Assembly: GCA_019426215.1 (NCBI GenBank)
Contig: CM033406.1
Span: forward strand, 1,317,001 to 1,381,000
From: Buddleja alternifolia
Taxonomy: Eukaryota > Streptophyta > Magnoliopsida > Lamiales > Scrophulariaceae
Length of the DNA stretch: 64,000 bases
Direction of reading: 5' to 3'
In this document: one piece after another, positions 1-11,911 of the stretch
Position numbering within the stretch: the first letter of the stretch is position 1
Layout of the letters: each line of letters starts with the position of its first letter
The notes under the pieces: generated by a model
The model's database searches: none
What the model saw: only the letters and a program-made list of their open reading frames with translations
Told to the model about the DNA's origin: nothing
Translations under genes and position numbers: made by a program

Positions 1-2277
1 TGTGTATAATACGAGTTCGAACCCACAAGGCAACCAAATACAAGGCCTAATGGTCCCTTACCACCGATCGGAATGGGACAAAATCCGACAGGATATCCTC
101 TAAATGAGAATTTTGGAAATCTCGAGATAGGACTTAACTTTACCCAGGGATATTTTGTTGGGGGGCAAAACCAGCATCAGGTACCGAGTTTCCCTGGGGT
201 CTCGAATAATCCCATGAATACAGGGAACCAGCCTTTTTCGGGGTTTTAAAATAATCCCAATTATGCTCACACCCTAAATAATTTTCAAATGCGATTTGCT
301 GGGGGGCAAACCATTCCCAATGGTTATATGGGAGGTAATCTTGGACCACAAGTTCAAGACCCACTCCAAAATCAAATCGAATTAATAATTGAGAGGATGT
401 ATGGCCCTGGTTTTCGAAGGAATCAGAGGTTAATTCCCAGGAATCCATATCCCGAATGGGTGGATAGGAATTTTCCTTTTCCTAGAACATATAAAGTCCC
501 AAATTTTACATTGTTCTCAGGAGATGACAGTGTATCAGCATTAGAACACTTATCTCGATTTACCTGCCAATGTCGAGAGGCAGCAGATCAAGATTATTTG
601 AAACTAAGGTTGTTCCCTAGTTCCCTGACAGGGTCAGCCTTCAATTGGTATATTAACTTACCTCCTAACTTAATACATACTTGTGAGGAGATGCAGTTCC
701 AATTCCAGAATCACTTTGCTCGAACAGATCCAGGAATCTCTATGAGCGACTTAGCTAAAATTAGGCAAAACATAGGAGAGTCCATAGAAGAATTCTTATC
801 AAGATTCAAAAAGGCTCGAGTTAAGTGCCATTTGAATTTATCTGAATCTGAATTTGTGCAGTTAACACAGCAGAATATGTCCTTCGATTTCAGGGTGAAA
901 TTCAATGGAATGATATTCCCAGATTTTCGAAGTCTGGCAGAAAGCGCAACTAGATATGAGAACATGTTAAAAGAAGAGAGTCTAAGAAAACATCAAGGAC
1001 TCAACACGTTCGAAGTGTCAGCACCTTGGATATTCAAGGATGCTTATGAAGTAGACCTCGCAGAATTCATAAAAGGGCCACCATTCCAATGTGGAGCACT
1101 CGAGCAAAAAGAGTGTGAAGCAATGGGTTCTCTACAATCGAAAAAAGATAAAAAAAAATATACTTTTGATGTAGCAAAAACAGAAGAAATATTCGATTGG
1201 CTTCTAACCAACAAAAAATTAAGGATTAAAGGAAAACACCGATTCCCAACTAAGGCGGAAGTCAAAGGGAAACCTTATTGTAAATGGCATAATGCCTTTA
1301 CCCACGAAACGAAGGAATGTGTTATGTTCCGAAACTTAATACAATCAAAATTAGACTTTTATGAAATAACTTTTCCTGATAGACAAAAAATGAGTATAGA
1401 CGAAGATCCTTTTCTTGTTTTAAATTTCAAAATTAATACTTTGGAAATTGATTCACCGGAATGTTCTAACACTTTATCTAAATCTTCGAATGAACAGGTC
1501 TCGAAGGAAGCTAAGCTGGCGAACAAGCTCTTCAACAGGCTCATAGACGAAGGGGTCTTGACCTTCCCGAAAGTCAATGATGATGGGCTCGAGGGCATGT
1601 GTAGGTGGCATATGAATACGATGCATACCACTAATCAATGCTAAATATTTCGGCGTTTTGTTGCCAAACAATTCGAGAGGGGCAAGATATTCTTATCCTG
1701 GGTAGACAAACGAATCCTCGAATTTGGTCAGGATGGGAAGCCTAAGCAAAAGGAGTCACAGATCGAATCAACTCCTCCCATCCAACAGGCTGAAGGTAGA
1801 TCATACAAGGAGGCACTCGAGACCCCCAAGTGTGAGATCATTTATCAAACCCCTTCGAAAGTTGTGAACAACCTTACTCAGATGCAGAAGGTGCTCTGTA
1901 GTCAATGTGCTGACACCCTGCACTACGAGTTAGTAAGGTTACAAGTGATCTCGAATGATCCTGATTGGGTGCCAGCCTACCAAAGGGAGTGGAACAAGAG
2001 GCAAAGGTACGAGAACAACAGCTTCAATTTCCAGCCCTACAATCGGCACTTTCGAGGAAGGGGTGGCAGAGGTTACGGTATGCCTCTGTCAGCAGGCAGG
2101 GATTCACCGTTTAGCCGTTTGAGTGAATCCAGTGAGCAGGTAGAGAGGAAGAGAAATAATCTCCATAAGAATATTAAGCAACAAGTAGCTTATTCTCGAG
2201 CTGCTGTGGCATTAGAAATGCAGCAGGAGGCTGTCATCGCGAACCTTTGAATCAAAGAAGGGGCGTTAAACAAGGGG
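1..2277 (+). pseudogene. gag: gag polyprotein of the Tat-like element (5' truncated)
   Basis: One frame runs through the whole stretch and is interrupted by TAA at 247, TAA at 1642 and TGA near 2248. The open piece 289-1644 contains a retrotransposon gag domain: the run from PEWVDRNFPFPRTYKVPNF through the SAFNWY block to about residue 230 is typical of plant gypsy capsid proteins. A CxWH...H...C-like motif (GKPYCKWHNAFTHETKEC) lies near residue 340. An Arg/Gly-rich tail (RGRGGRGYG, about 2056-2085) is a likely nucleic-acid binding segment. The same frame continues into the protease, so gag and protease were probably one polyprotein. The N-terminus is outside the window. Confidence 0.8.
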
Positions 2278-3246
2278 TTGCTGAAAGCCAAGATGAGAAC
2301 TAAACCCGAGGATGATGAGTATGAGAAAGATATCGATCAGTTAAGTGATCAGTTTAAAGATACTGGCTTGAGGGAGAAAAACACAAAGCTCGAAGAGGAT
2401 GAAAACCTGGATAATTTTGAGTCAGACGACGACGCAGATATCCTGTTAGGAGATTCCACCTATGAAGAATCGGCAAACGAAGCTGATTTGAAAGCAAAAG
2501 AAGCATCTCTAAAAAGAGCCCTACAGTTTGAAGAGGATAAAGATGTGAACATGGTGACGATTTTGCCAGCGGCATTTGCCGCAAAAGAAGACTCAATGGA
2601 TGAAGAGTCGAATTCTCTTGAGATGATGACCATCTCTAAGACAGGTAATATTTCGAGGTTAGAAATTCCTAACAATAAAGTGTTAGAGACAAAAACAGAT
2701 AATGAGAATTTAGTCGATCTTTTATTCTCGAAAGAAAAGATTGATAATAACCATATGCGACCTTTATTTGTAAAAGCCAAGATCGAAGGCGTTAAAATTA
2801 GCAAAGTGTTAGTTGATAATGCGGCCACCGTTAACATTATGCCCGAAAAAACGTTAACGAGGTTAGGAAAAACAGTGAAAGACCTAGTCAGCACTGATGT
2901 GTCAGTCTATGGTTTTTCTGGGCAAGCTACTCGAGTAGCCGGGGTCCTACCCTGCCGGATAAAGGTTGGGACTCAAAGTTCATACTCTACCTTTTTCATG
3001 GTCAACATGAATGCATCATCGTTTAATGCCTTATTGGGGAGAGATTGGATACATCAAAATTATTGTATCCCTTCAACCCTGCATCAGGTTTTAGTTTGTT
3101 GGAATGGACATAAATTCAAAATTATAAAAGCCGAACAAAATTCTTATTTCATTGATACTCACATTGTCAATGCTAGGTACCTGGCTAGAGGAGCCGAAAT
3201 AAAAGACATCCAAGGAATGGAGTTACCAGCCCTCGAATCGGCATGA
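2278..3246 (+). pseudogene. aspartic protease (retropepsin) region of the Tat-like element
   Basis: In the same frame as gag. An acidic linker covers roughly the first 170 residues (2278-2790). It is followed by VLVDNAATVNIMP (about 2806-2845), the position of the retropepsin catalytic Asp. Plant gypsy proteases usually read D-x-G-A at this site; here an Ala replaces the usual Gly. FNALLGRDWIH near 3030-3055 is the conserved end of the fold. The frame stops at 3244-3246, and RT continues in another frame about 160 bp later, so the original polyprotein is broken here. Family assignment is firm; activity of this copy is unlikely. Confidence 0.75.
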
Positions 3247-3404
3247 ACAGAAGATGAAGAAGGAAGCCTCATGACACGAAAAGATGAGGATCAATCTACA
3301 ACAGAATTAGATGATAGTGCAGCCTAGATCGATTTAGGGACTACGTAATCTTCCTTTATTTAGTTTTTATAGACAAAGATAATTATGACAATGTAACCGA
3401 ATGT

Positions 3405-4532
3405 TTGTTTGAGAAGTTGTTAATCGAAAATGTTATGACAAACTTATCTAATTACAATCATGTTTTAGTCGAAGAGAGTAATGCAGATGTCAATCATAGC
3501 GTGATTGAGTGTTTCAAAACCGAAAGGAACTATTCAGCTCATACGTTCGAGCGAGGGGTTATGGAGCCCAATGAGGATATCAGGAAAGATATCCAAGACC
3601 CTCTAGAAGAAGTCAATCTTGGAACAGTAGAGGATCCAAGAATGACTTATATAAGTTCAAAATTGGATCAATTCGAAAAGGAGAAATTGATAAGGATCTT
3701 ATATCAATTTAAAGATTGCTTCTCCTGGGCACATCATGAAATGCCCAGGGTAGATATGAATATAGCTCGCCACCAATTACCAATCAAATCTGGCTTTAAG
3801 CTAGTAATACAGGCACCTCGTCGATTGTCTCCTGATTTGATGGATGCAATCAAAGAGGAGATTGAAAAGTTGGTAGAAGCTAATTTCATAAGACCAACTC
3901 GATACGTTGAATGGTTCGCAAATATAGTCCCAGTAATCAAGAAGAATGGGAAAGTAAGAATCTGTATCGACTTTCGAGATTTGAATAGAGCCACACCTAA
4001 AGACGAATATCCTATGCCTATGGCTGACATATTGATCGACGCGGCTGCGAGGCATAAAGTGATGTCTTTTATTCATGGCTACTCCGGGTATTATCAGTTA
4101 AAAATATCCGAAGTAGACAGGAATAAAACGACATTTCGATGCCCAGGTTCCATAGGAACCTTCGAATGGAATGCTATGTCCTTTGGGTTGAAAAACGCTA
4201 GGGCTACGTACCAAAGGACCATGAATTATATGTTCCATAACTTGATTGGTAAATCCCTCGAAATATATATAGATGATATAGTGGTCAAAGCACAAACATA
4301 TCAAGACCACTTAAAATCATTAACCGAAGCCTTCGAACGAATGAGGCATTTTAAGTTAAAGATGAATCCATTAAAGTGTGCTTTTGGTGTAGAAGCTGAA
4401 AACTTTTTAGGATTCCTAATTCATAATCGAGGTATAGAGGTCGATCGAAACAAAGCCAAAGCTATCTTGGAAGCTAAACCTCCGAGGGCAGGTCAATTTC
4501 TTACGGAGATTCATATCTATCTTGGAAGCTAA
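3405..4532 (+). pseudogene. pol: reverse transcriptase of the Tat-like element
   Basis: The translation shows RT blocks in order: the segment ending KVRICIDFRDLNRATPKDEYPMP, then TFEWNAMSFGLKNA, then YIDDIVVK (YIDD codons at 4266-4277), then FLGFLIHNRGIEVDRNKAKAI. This is a gypsy-type RT. The first catalytic Asp, normally in F-[ML]-D-G-x-S/A-G-Y-x-Q, is replaced by His (FIHGYSGYYQ, codon 4074-4076), which should inactivate it. Codons 3405-3640 form an acidic spacer upstream. At about 4480-4540 a short duplicated stretch (gctaaacctccgagg / gctaaacctccaaaa) coincides with loss of frame just before the RNase H part. Confidence 0.85.
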
Positions 4533-5709
4533 ACCTCCAAAAAACAGAAGCATTCTCACCTATCTTACGTTTAAAAGATGAGGATGAGTTTGTCTGGGGA
4601 GAAAGACAGCAAGATGCTTTTGAAGCCATAAAAAGCTATTTAACCCAAGCTCCAGTTTTAATCCCTCTTCGAAAAGGGAAAATGTTGAGATTGTACAGAT
4701 CGACGGCTAATCATTCAGTCGGTTGCCTTATGGTACACGAAAATTACAGAGGCTGCGAACAGTCTGTCTTTTATCTAAGCAAACTTTTAAATGATACCGA
4801 GAAGAGGTGCACCTCAATCGAAAAATGGTGTCTAAGCCTATACTTTGCCTTAGTCAAATTGAGGCACTATTTCATGTCCTATTCGATCGAAGTGCTCTCA
4901 CCAACGGACGTGATTAAGTTCATGATCAATCAACCTTTGATGAGAGGGCGATTGAGCAAATGGAGTCTCAGTTTGCTCCAGTTTGATTTGTGTTATGTGC
5001 CTCAAAAGGCTGTAAAAGGTCAAGTGATAGCCGATTTCTTGGCTGATCACCCTCCAATAAAAGACGAATTGCTTGAGAATCTCGAGGTCGATTTCATCGA
5101 TAAGGTCCTTTGGATTTTGTATTTTGATGGGTCGAGTACTCGAGATGATGCTGGATTAGGGATATATATATCATATCTCCATCAAAGCTGATCACCAAAA
5201 TGTGTGCAAAAATTGACGAAAATTGCACAAATAACAGAGCAGAAGATGAAGCTCTCATTTTGGGATTAGAAATACTAATTGATATGGGTGCAAGAAATAT
5301 CGAGATAAAGGGAGATTCCCAGTTGATCATAAATCAAGTAAAGGGAATATTTAAATGTATCAGTCCAGTAGCAATAGCCTCATATGCTCGAGTACATCAA
5401 CTATTAAGTTATTTCGAGTCAGTAGAAATTACGCACGTGCCAAGGGAAAAAAATCAAATTTCCAATGATTTGGCCCAAATAGCATCAAGATATTGGATCG
5501 ATCCTGACTTACTCGAGGCAACGATTCAACTCGAGACAAGGATTCTGCTACCCTTCGAACAAAGGGCGTTGCAAGTCAATAAAATTGATATCTTCAAAGA
5601 GAAAGAAGATTGGCGTCTCGAGATTATAGAATACTTGAAGGATCCAACCAAAGGAGGATTCTCGAATAAGTTAAAACTGATGGCTCACCATTATTTTTAT
5701 AACGGGTAA
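4533..5709 (+). pseudogene. pol: RT C-terminus and RNase H of the Tat-like element
   Basis: 4682-5191 encodes the RT connection (LYRSTANHSVGCLMVHENYRG, FYLSKLLNDTEKRC) and the start of RNase H (ILYFDGSSTRDDAG, first catalytic Asp). A TGA ends this piece at 5189-5191, and the domain resumes at 5200. There NNRAEDEALILGLEIL supplies the Glu and GDSQLIINQVKG the second Asp, followed by a C-terminal helix region (VPREKNQISNDLAQIAS). The catalytic D-E-D set is therefore still readable across a frame break. The order RT-RNase H-integrase is as expected for Ty3/gypsy. Confidence 0.8.
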
Positions 5710-6927
5710 GAATTGTATCGAAAAGACCCTCAAGGAGTTTTATTAAAGTGCCTCGATTTAGAGGACGCTTTGGTTATAATGGCAGAAACCCACGAAGGGA
5801 TTTGCGGTGCTCATCAAGCTGGCCAAAAGATTAGATGGCTGATACATCGATATAGTTTTCACTGGCCGACTGTCCTTTGAGATTGCATAAATTACCCAAA
5901 AGGTTGCAGACAATTTCAAAAATATGGCAAAGTGTTAAGGCAACCTACAGTTGAGTTGAACTTAATTGTAAAACCGTGGCCATTTCGAGGATGGGCTATA
6001 GATATCATAGGTGAGATAAAGCCAGCTTCTTCGAAGAGGCACAATTATATTTTGGTAGCTACAGACTACTTTTCTAAATGGGTTGAGGCTAAGGCCTTCG
6101 AGAACATCAATTCGAAGCTGGTGGTTGATTTCATTAAGGAATATATTATAACTCGATTTGGGATACCTGAGTCTATAACTTTTGACCAGGCGAGGGTTTT
6201 CAACAACACAGAGATGTTTGAATTTCTGAGTCAGTTTAAGATAAAGCTGTTGAATTCAACACCTTATTATGCTTAAGCAAACGGACAGGCTGAATCTTCA
6301 AATAAGTTAATTAAAGGATGTATCTCGAAAATGATACAAAACAATCCTAAGATTTGGCACGAATTACTTATTGATACTTTATGGGCGTTAAGCACTATCA
6401 AGAAGGATAGCCTAGGGGTTACACCTTTTCAATTAGTGTACGGTCATGAGGCTGTTATACCAATGGAGATAAATATCAAGTCACAAAGGATTTTGGGACA
6501 ATTGAAACTCACACGAGAGGAGTATATCGAGAATATAACCGTTGAGAAATTGAACCACGAACTTATTCAAGTAATGGCATCACAACAAATCGGATTCCAG
6601 AAAAAGAAAGTGGAAAAAAGCCATAATAAAAAGGTCAAGATGAGATCCTTCGAAGTAGGGGACTTAGTCTGGAAAATAATATTGCCAGAAGGCTCGAAAG
6701 ATCATTTTTTTGGAAAATGGTCGCCTAAATGGGAAAGACCATTTTCAATCTCAAGCAAATTATCGGGAAACTCATTTAGACTTCAGTATTTAAATGGTAA
6801 AGAATATGGGAGGAGTTTAAATGAAAAACATTTGAAGAAATATACGCCAAGTATATGGCAAGAAAATGCAGATATTATATTCAAAAGAATGCCAGAAACT
6901 AGCAACTTGTTTATGAACAATAATTAG
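5710..6927 (+). pseudogene. pol: integrase of the Tat-like element
   Basis: 5710-5930 carries a degraded HHCC zinc-binding domain (THEGICGAHQAGQKI ... CINYPKGC) with a stop near 5878. The catalytic core follows: WAIDIIGEIKPAS (first Asp), TFDQARVFNN (second Asp) and, just beyond a TAA at 6274-6276, ANGQAESSNK (Glu). The C-terminal GDLVWK ... GKWSPKWERPF ... LKKYTPS region runs to 6927 and is the usual C-terminus of Tat-lineage integrases. The reading frame is the same on both sides of the 6274 stop. Two nonsense codons make this copy inactive, though the D-D-E residues remain. Confidence 0.85.
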
Positions 6928-6965
6928 AGTAGGAAATTACTACTCGAAAGTACTAATCTACATAA

Positions 6966-9900
6966 CTACTCTAGAAAACGTAAAGAGTCTATCAATACAT
7001 TTAAAGTTAGAATGAAGGCGTCCTTCTCGAGCAAGGCCGGCTTCACCATCTTCTCGAACTCCTGTGTGAGTAGAGCAATCTGATTGTTAACAATCGCCAA
7101 TTCCTCACTGCTCTTGTTGGCCAGATCTAGAAGGTGGTCCTTCTCGGCTTGGAGACCAGCGATCCTGGCATCTAATTCTGCGACTTGGGCCAGATAATTT
7201 GCTCGAGTATTTTCCAGATTGGGGACTCGAACCTGAAGTTGACCCAATTGCTGGGATCCCGTAGGGTGAATCTCTTCCTCGAAAGGGGTAAGACCCTGAT
7301 CGATCAAACCTTGGATAGCCGTCAGGCGACTCTCGAACATCTGCCTCGCTGCGACAAACATAGGACGACACTGGAAAGCAATCCTCGGTGTTGCACCATC
7401 CAGGAGCGAACGAGTCCTCCCAAGCAGCTCTTGGTTGGTCGGATCAAGTTTGACAGCATTAAGGGCTTCGCCTAAATCAGCCCTCGAGAAGGACATGAGT
7501 TCAACATTCCCTGGGAATAATACACGAAGCAACTTAAGGGACATAAAGAATCATGGAACCGATGTACAATAACATAACAAATATGCTTACCTTCCAGTGA
7601 GATGACATTTGTAGGTACAGCTGCGTTCGAAGTAGATGGGGCATCCCCGATCTCAAGAGATTGAGTCACGATTTGATCTTCGAGAATTTCCTCAGGGGTG
7701 ATTTCAATACCTAAAGGAACAAAAGGTTAAAATCATAATAATCGTATTGAACAAATGTTGACATAGTTAACTTTACCTTCGAATGATGGAACATCAGCAG
7801 TGCGTTCGGTAGGCTGTGGGGAACCTAACTCGAGAGTTCCTTCACCGATGGCTTCCTCTTCCGCCACAAGGGCAGGCTTCTCTATTGAGGTCTCTTCAAA
7901 ATCTACAAAATGAAGGATTTGTGAAAATCCAGTCTAAGAAATTGTTGTACAAGTAAAAATTAAGTTATCGCTAGGAGACATACCTGAGGAATGGTCCTCG
8001 AGGACTTGAGTACGTTCTCCTGAAAGGGATGGGACATTATGTGAGGGCTCCTCGAATGGAATATCTGTCAGTAAGGGCATATCCAATTCGGCCTCATCTT
8101 CTATCTCGATTATTGGAGTTTCCGCATATGTGGTTTCTTGCGGAGGAATCACTCCAGAAGGGGTCTCACTCGAAGGGCCTGCATGCAAATAATTTTCAAT
8201 AAAAACAAAGAAAGATAGCAAAAAATTCATGGATCGGTAAGGAAAAAACTTACCAGCCTAGAAAAATCCATGTAATTTACGCCTTTGGAACACCAGGGGC
8301 GCATCCTCATCTTCATCTTCGTCCTCGGCAGCAGCTTGAAGAGCTGGGGATGGTTCTCGAATGGTAATGCGCCCAGTTCAGCGTCTTTGAGTGACAGGTG
8401 GAGATGTAGCGGTAGCTGGGGCCTTGGCCTTGTCTGCCCTCGAGGGGCGGGTAGGTGGAATAGATCTGAGAGGAGGCACCGCTGGAGCTTTAGACTCTCG
8501 AAGGGCCTGGTAAAGCCTCTCTTGTGCTTGGGCTGAGGGGTTATCCCTCTCGAATCTCCACCCCGATGTAAGTGAAATGGGGATAACATATGCCTCGTCC
8601 TGTTTATATAAACCGAAGTCAAAAGATCAAGATACTTTAAAGTGCAAAACAGAAATGAAAAAAGAAAGATCTTTCGTTACCCATACCTCAGAAGATAGCA
8701 CTGCTGATAGTGCATTCATTTGGACGGATCCCGAACAGAGTCTTGTAGCATCCATGACCAACTTTCGAATGATTTGCCTCAAAAATTTGCGCTGCAAGAC
8801 TTGATTCCAGAACTCGACAAATTGGGGATCCACTCGAAGGATCCTACAAAAGGCCGGGATAGGGAAAACGACAACCTGGCTAGAAGGTTTCCCTTGAATG
8901 GTTGCCTCGGCCAATTCCCTTTTTGTCTTGGGAAAGATGTTTGATCTACTTGACCAAGGGCGATTCAAAGTGCCCAGAAAAGGCAGAGCGAAGCTTTGGT
9001 TAATGCTAAAATGTTCCGAGCACAACTGCAAAAAAGGGTAATATATAAATAAAAGAGGGTATTCACTCGAATTCACTCAAAATATAGAATTTGAAGAATA
9101 TTGAAGGAATACCTGAGGATTAAAAACCTCAACTCCGGGATTGTTATCCGCATATAGGAGATCTCGAGAGGAAAGGATAGATCTCCAATAAGGGCGATTG
9201 TCATCAGTCCGCCTTAGGGAATCAACCTCAAGTAGCCAAGATGGCAGGGCCACATGGGACCAATAAGTCAGAGCCTGATCATATTTGGTTTCGAAGAATG
9301 GGCACCAGGTCGAGACGTGCAAGGGGTTGTACACCGTACTTATTACTAATAGATAGGAGGCTCTCTCGAGGGGAATCAAGAAGTTTACAGTAGCTTCCCC
9401 ATAACATGACCAATTCGAAATGGGCTTAACAATATTCGAGGACTGGGATTCCTCCTCGGATGATGGAGTCCTGATATTTAGAAACTTCGGGTAGTATAAG
9501 AATGACCAGCAGGTTAGTAACCATAACGGACCCGCAACCTTCTTGACCTTCGAAGGGTCTTCGTAAATATGAAACATCATCCTGTAAAAGTGGGTCAGAA
9601 TGAAAGGGCCCAATTCGACAGGATCCAAAGTTGTAGCAATATTGGCAGCGAGAGCCAAGAATGTCTTGTTGACTGCACAGCCTGCATTCATGAATAGGCG
9701 GCAGAAAACATAATTCAAGAATAGTACCTCTTTGAAGTTAGTAACCTCGTCATCTGTCTCGACGAAGTGTTTAACTAATCCTGAGTAAGAGATATTAGCG
9801 CCCCCACTTTTGCCATGGTCTTTAAACCAGGTATTGGTAGCCTTCAAGAGTGCTCGAGCATCACCTTCCACTTCACCAGTTCAATGTACAACCCCATAGG

Positions 9901-10513
9901 GCGATACTCCGGTAATAAGAGACACGTCTTCGAGGGTGACCCTTTGAAATCCTCGAGGCAATATGAAGCAGTTATATGAGGGATGCCACGAGAGAGAAAG
10001 GGCATCTGTCATTACCTATTTGAAAGGAAGAGTTTGGTAGCAGGCTATCCGAATTAGCCCTAATACTCGATTATTCTCCCATTTAGCATGAAACCGACTG
10101 AGGCGATTAAACCAGGGAAAGGCATTCGTATTGCCAATCCAGCCTATGGTTGGTTTCGTCGAGTTGATCCAAGCTAATTTGTGGTAACCCTTAAGGCAAA
10201 TCGGGGCGTTGTCAGACTCAAGGGAAGGCCAGGTCCCGAGTAGACTGGGAACATGCAGAGCATCGGTTTCGAAGGCAGATGACTTGAAACGGGGACCCAA
10301 AGCCAGATGGCTAAGAGTCTGACTGCGACGGTCGGAGGCCCATCGAGGGACGATATACGTCGTATTGAGAGAGGAGACCTTGGCATCAGAGTAATGGGCT
10401 TCGAATGCCCTAATTTCCTCGTAGAGGTTCGATGCCTCCTCACCATCCAAGATAGACGCCTGAGGAATTAAAGAGGTCAGGTTGTGCATTGAATGGTGTG
10501 GTGGAAAAGCCAT
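6966..10513 (-). pseudogene. antisense plant-mobile-domain-like gene inside the Tat-like element, seven exons
   Basis: I read seven exons on the - strand: 10513-9113, 9025-8687, 8599-8254, 8178-7984, 7902-7777, 7710-7591 and 7510-6966. Every boundary has GT..AG. Introns 1-2 are phase 0 and introns 3-6 phase 1, so frame is kept throughout. Exon 1 begins MAFPPHHSMHNL and contains GFQRVTLEDVSLITGVSPYG, resembling the plant mobile domain (PMD, aminotransferase-like), with the domain continuing to FNPQ and into exon 2. Exons 3-6 are acidic and low-complexity. Exon 7 ends in a heptad-rich segment (LEDTRANY-like to LLTQEFEKM), a probable coiled coil. Stops interrupt it at 10016-10018 (TAG), 9881-9883 (TGA), 8378-8380 (TGA) and 8258-8260 (TAG); otherwise it is intact. 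Product function unknown. Confidence 0.75.
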
Positions 10514-10639
10514 TGTTGCGAAGAAATGGTAAGAAGCACTTGATCGAAGGAGAAGGAAAATGGCGATTTTCTGCGCTAATTAGACCGAGAAGGAAGAAAA
10601 AGGAAAATTTTGAATTCTTGTGTATCCCGAGAGTGAAAT

Positions 10640-10656
10640 ACAAGGATTTATATGTT
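10640..10656 (-). promoter_or_regulatory. candidate TATA box of the antisense gene
   Basis: On the - strand the sequence reads ACATATAAATCC, a good plant TATA box, about 134 bp upstream of the ATG at 10513. The leader between them is pyrimidine-rich on the coding strand, as plant 5' UTRs often are. It lies between the gene and the 3' LTR, so antisense transcription need not start in the LTR. Assignment is by motif only. Confidence 0.45.
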
Positions 10657-10750
10657 TGCCTTTCACTGGTCAATGATGCGACACACCCAATTAAATGACA
10701 GATAATGGGGAAGATGAACGCAAAAGGGCGCGTCTTTTCACAGCCGCCAA

Positions 10751-10891
10751 ATTTACTAGAAGTCTGTTACAAAAAGGCATGACTTTTGATGACCTGGAAT
10801 CCGAATGGTCGTCCATTACTAATTCATTAAAATTCTGTTATAAAAGGCACGATTACTGATGACCTGGAGTCCGAATGGTCATCTATTAGTA
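10751..10891. repeat. 70-bp direct tandem repeat, two copies
   Basis: Two imperfect copies of a 70-bp unit lie side by side. The anchor gatgacctggaatccgaatgg starts at 10788 and recurs, with changes, at 10858. They sit upstream of the antisense gene's TATA box and before the LTR, so they could be upstream regulatory repeats or the diversifying repeats often found near gypsy 3' ends. Confidence 0.7.
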
Positions 10892-10940
10892 AAAAAGAAT
10901 GACCGTGTTTTTTAATACACGTGACTCTGAATTATTCACG

Positions 10941-11752
10941 TGTATTATGGGGCATTTGTTTACACCTAAAAAAAAATGGGCTCAAATTGAAGGGCCCAAA
11001 CAGCCTCATTAATAAGAGTATGAAGAAATGGGCTCAAAGTGAGAAAGCCCAAAATAACCCATACAATGCCTAATGAAAATCGAGAAAAGGACCTAAAGCA
11101 ATTCAGTCTGATTTTATGATAGAAAGATCCAAACTGGATATGCTGATAAGATAGAAGTCCGCCGAAAGAAGCCTAAAAAGAGAAGGGAGTTACCCAGTTC
11201 AGAGACGCGCCAATCAAATAATTTGAAAACAGCGGTTGAAGGAGGTTACTAACCGCAAAGGAAGTGCGTACGTGATAAAGGGCAAGGCTGAAAAGGGAAA
11301 GAGGAGGACAGAACAACTCTACACAGTTTTCATCTTTTTCTCTAGGAGTAGGCATAATCTTAGGAGTAGCGTAAGTTAGATAATTTTGTAGATCAAATTC
11401 TGGTGATCAAGTGTCGTTGACATCAGCATATGGTCTTGCTCGAAGCATCTTTGTAACACACGACTGGGGATCTATATGGAGGTATAAAGTTTTTCGTTTT
11501 ATCAAATTTAAGTATTTGGTAGATAATTTTATATCTGAACTTGTATCTTCCAGTTTTATCTGTTCTTTCTTATCAATTGCGGTCCGAATAACCATTTTAA
11601 ACAACACGTTGAAGTGTTAAAGTCTGAACTACCGTCTAGCGTATCGAACTTCAGCGCGAGGGTTGTTAGGTAATTCTAAGTGGAGAATTATCACGGGGCT
11701 TGGGTTAATCAAATTAGCCTTTTCCTATTCAATTTGTTTTCATCCGGAAACA
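10941..11752 (+). repeat. probable 3' LTR of the Tat-like element
   Basis: Starts TGTATTATGGGGCATTTG and ends CATCCGGAAACA, giving TG...CA termini over about 812 bp. The GGGGCATTTGT start resembles Tat-type LTRs as I recall them. The next bases (from 11756) read as copia RT, which fixes the right edge within a few bases. The left edge is weaker because no purine-rich PPT is seen immediately upstream, and the matching 5' LTR is outside the window. Confidence 0.5.
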
Positions 11753-11755
11753 AAT

Positions 11756-11890
11756 GGCATTATAATAAAGAACAAAGCCAGACTTGTTGCTCAAGGATAT
11801 TGCTAAGAAAAGGGTATTGATTTTGATGAGACATATGCTCCTCCCCCAGCGTCTTGAAGCAATTCGCATGTTTCTAGCGTGTGCAGCGTT
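11756..11890 (+). pseudogene. Ty1/copia reverse transcriptase fragment
   Basis: Translates as [16 protein letters not shown], a stop, then [12 protein letters not shown], the conserved start of copia RT. It is close to the same block of the two Sirevirus-like elements near 29340 and 60970, on the opposite strand. It is the probable target into which the Tat-like element inserted. It may belong to the same + strand Sirevirus-like copy as the extra gene at 13980, with the intervening part replaced. Confidence 0.75.
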
Positions 11891-11911
11891 AAACCCAATT
11901 CGCATATTACT

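Larger units (their letters stand above)
1..11752 (+). mobile_element. Ty3/gypsy LTR retrotransposon, Tat-like, 5' end outside window
   Basis: In order on the + strand are gag, retropepsin, reverse transcriptase, RNase H and integrase. An antisense gene follows on the - strand, then a probable 3' LTR. Integrase lying after RNase H is the Ty3/gypsy order. The integrase signature ANGQAESSNK and an extra ORF between pol and the 3' LTR point to the Tat lineage; I recall published reports of extra ORFs, some antisense, in Tat-type elements. The 5' LTR and gag start lie left of the window. Sense ORFs carry several stops and one frame change, so this copy is defective. Its right end abuts a copia RT fragment, which suggests insertion into an older copia element. 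Confidence 0.85.

Noticed and set aside
8285..8536. + strand ORF opposite exon 3 of the antisense gene
   Set aside because: Shadow of the spliced - strand reading, which keeps frame across exons.
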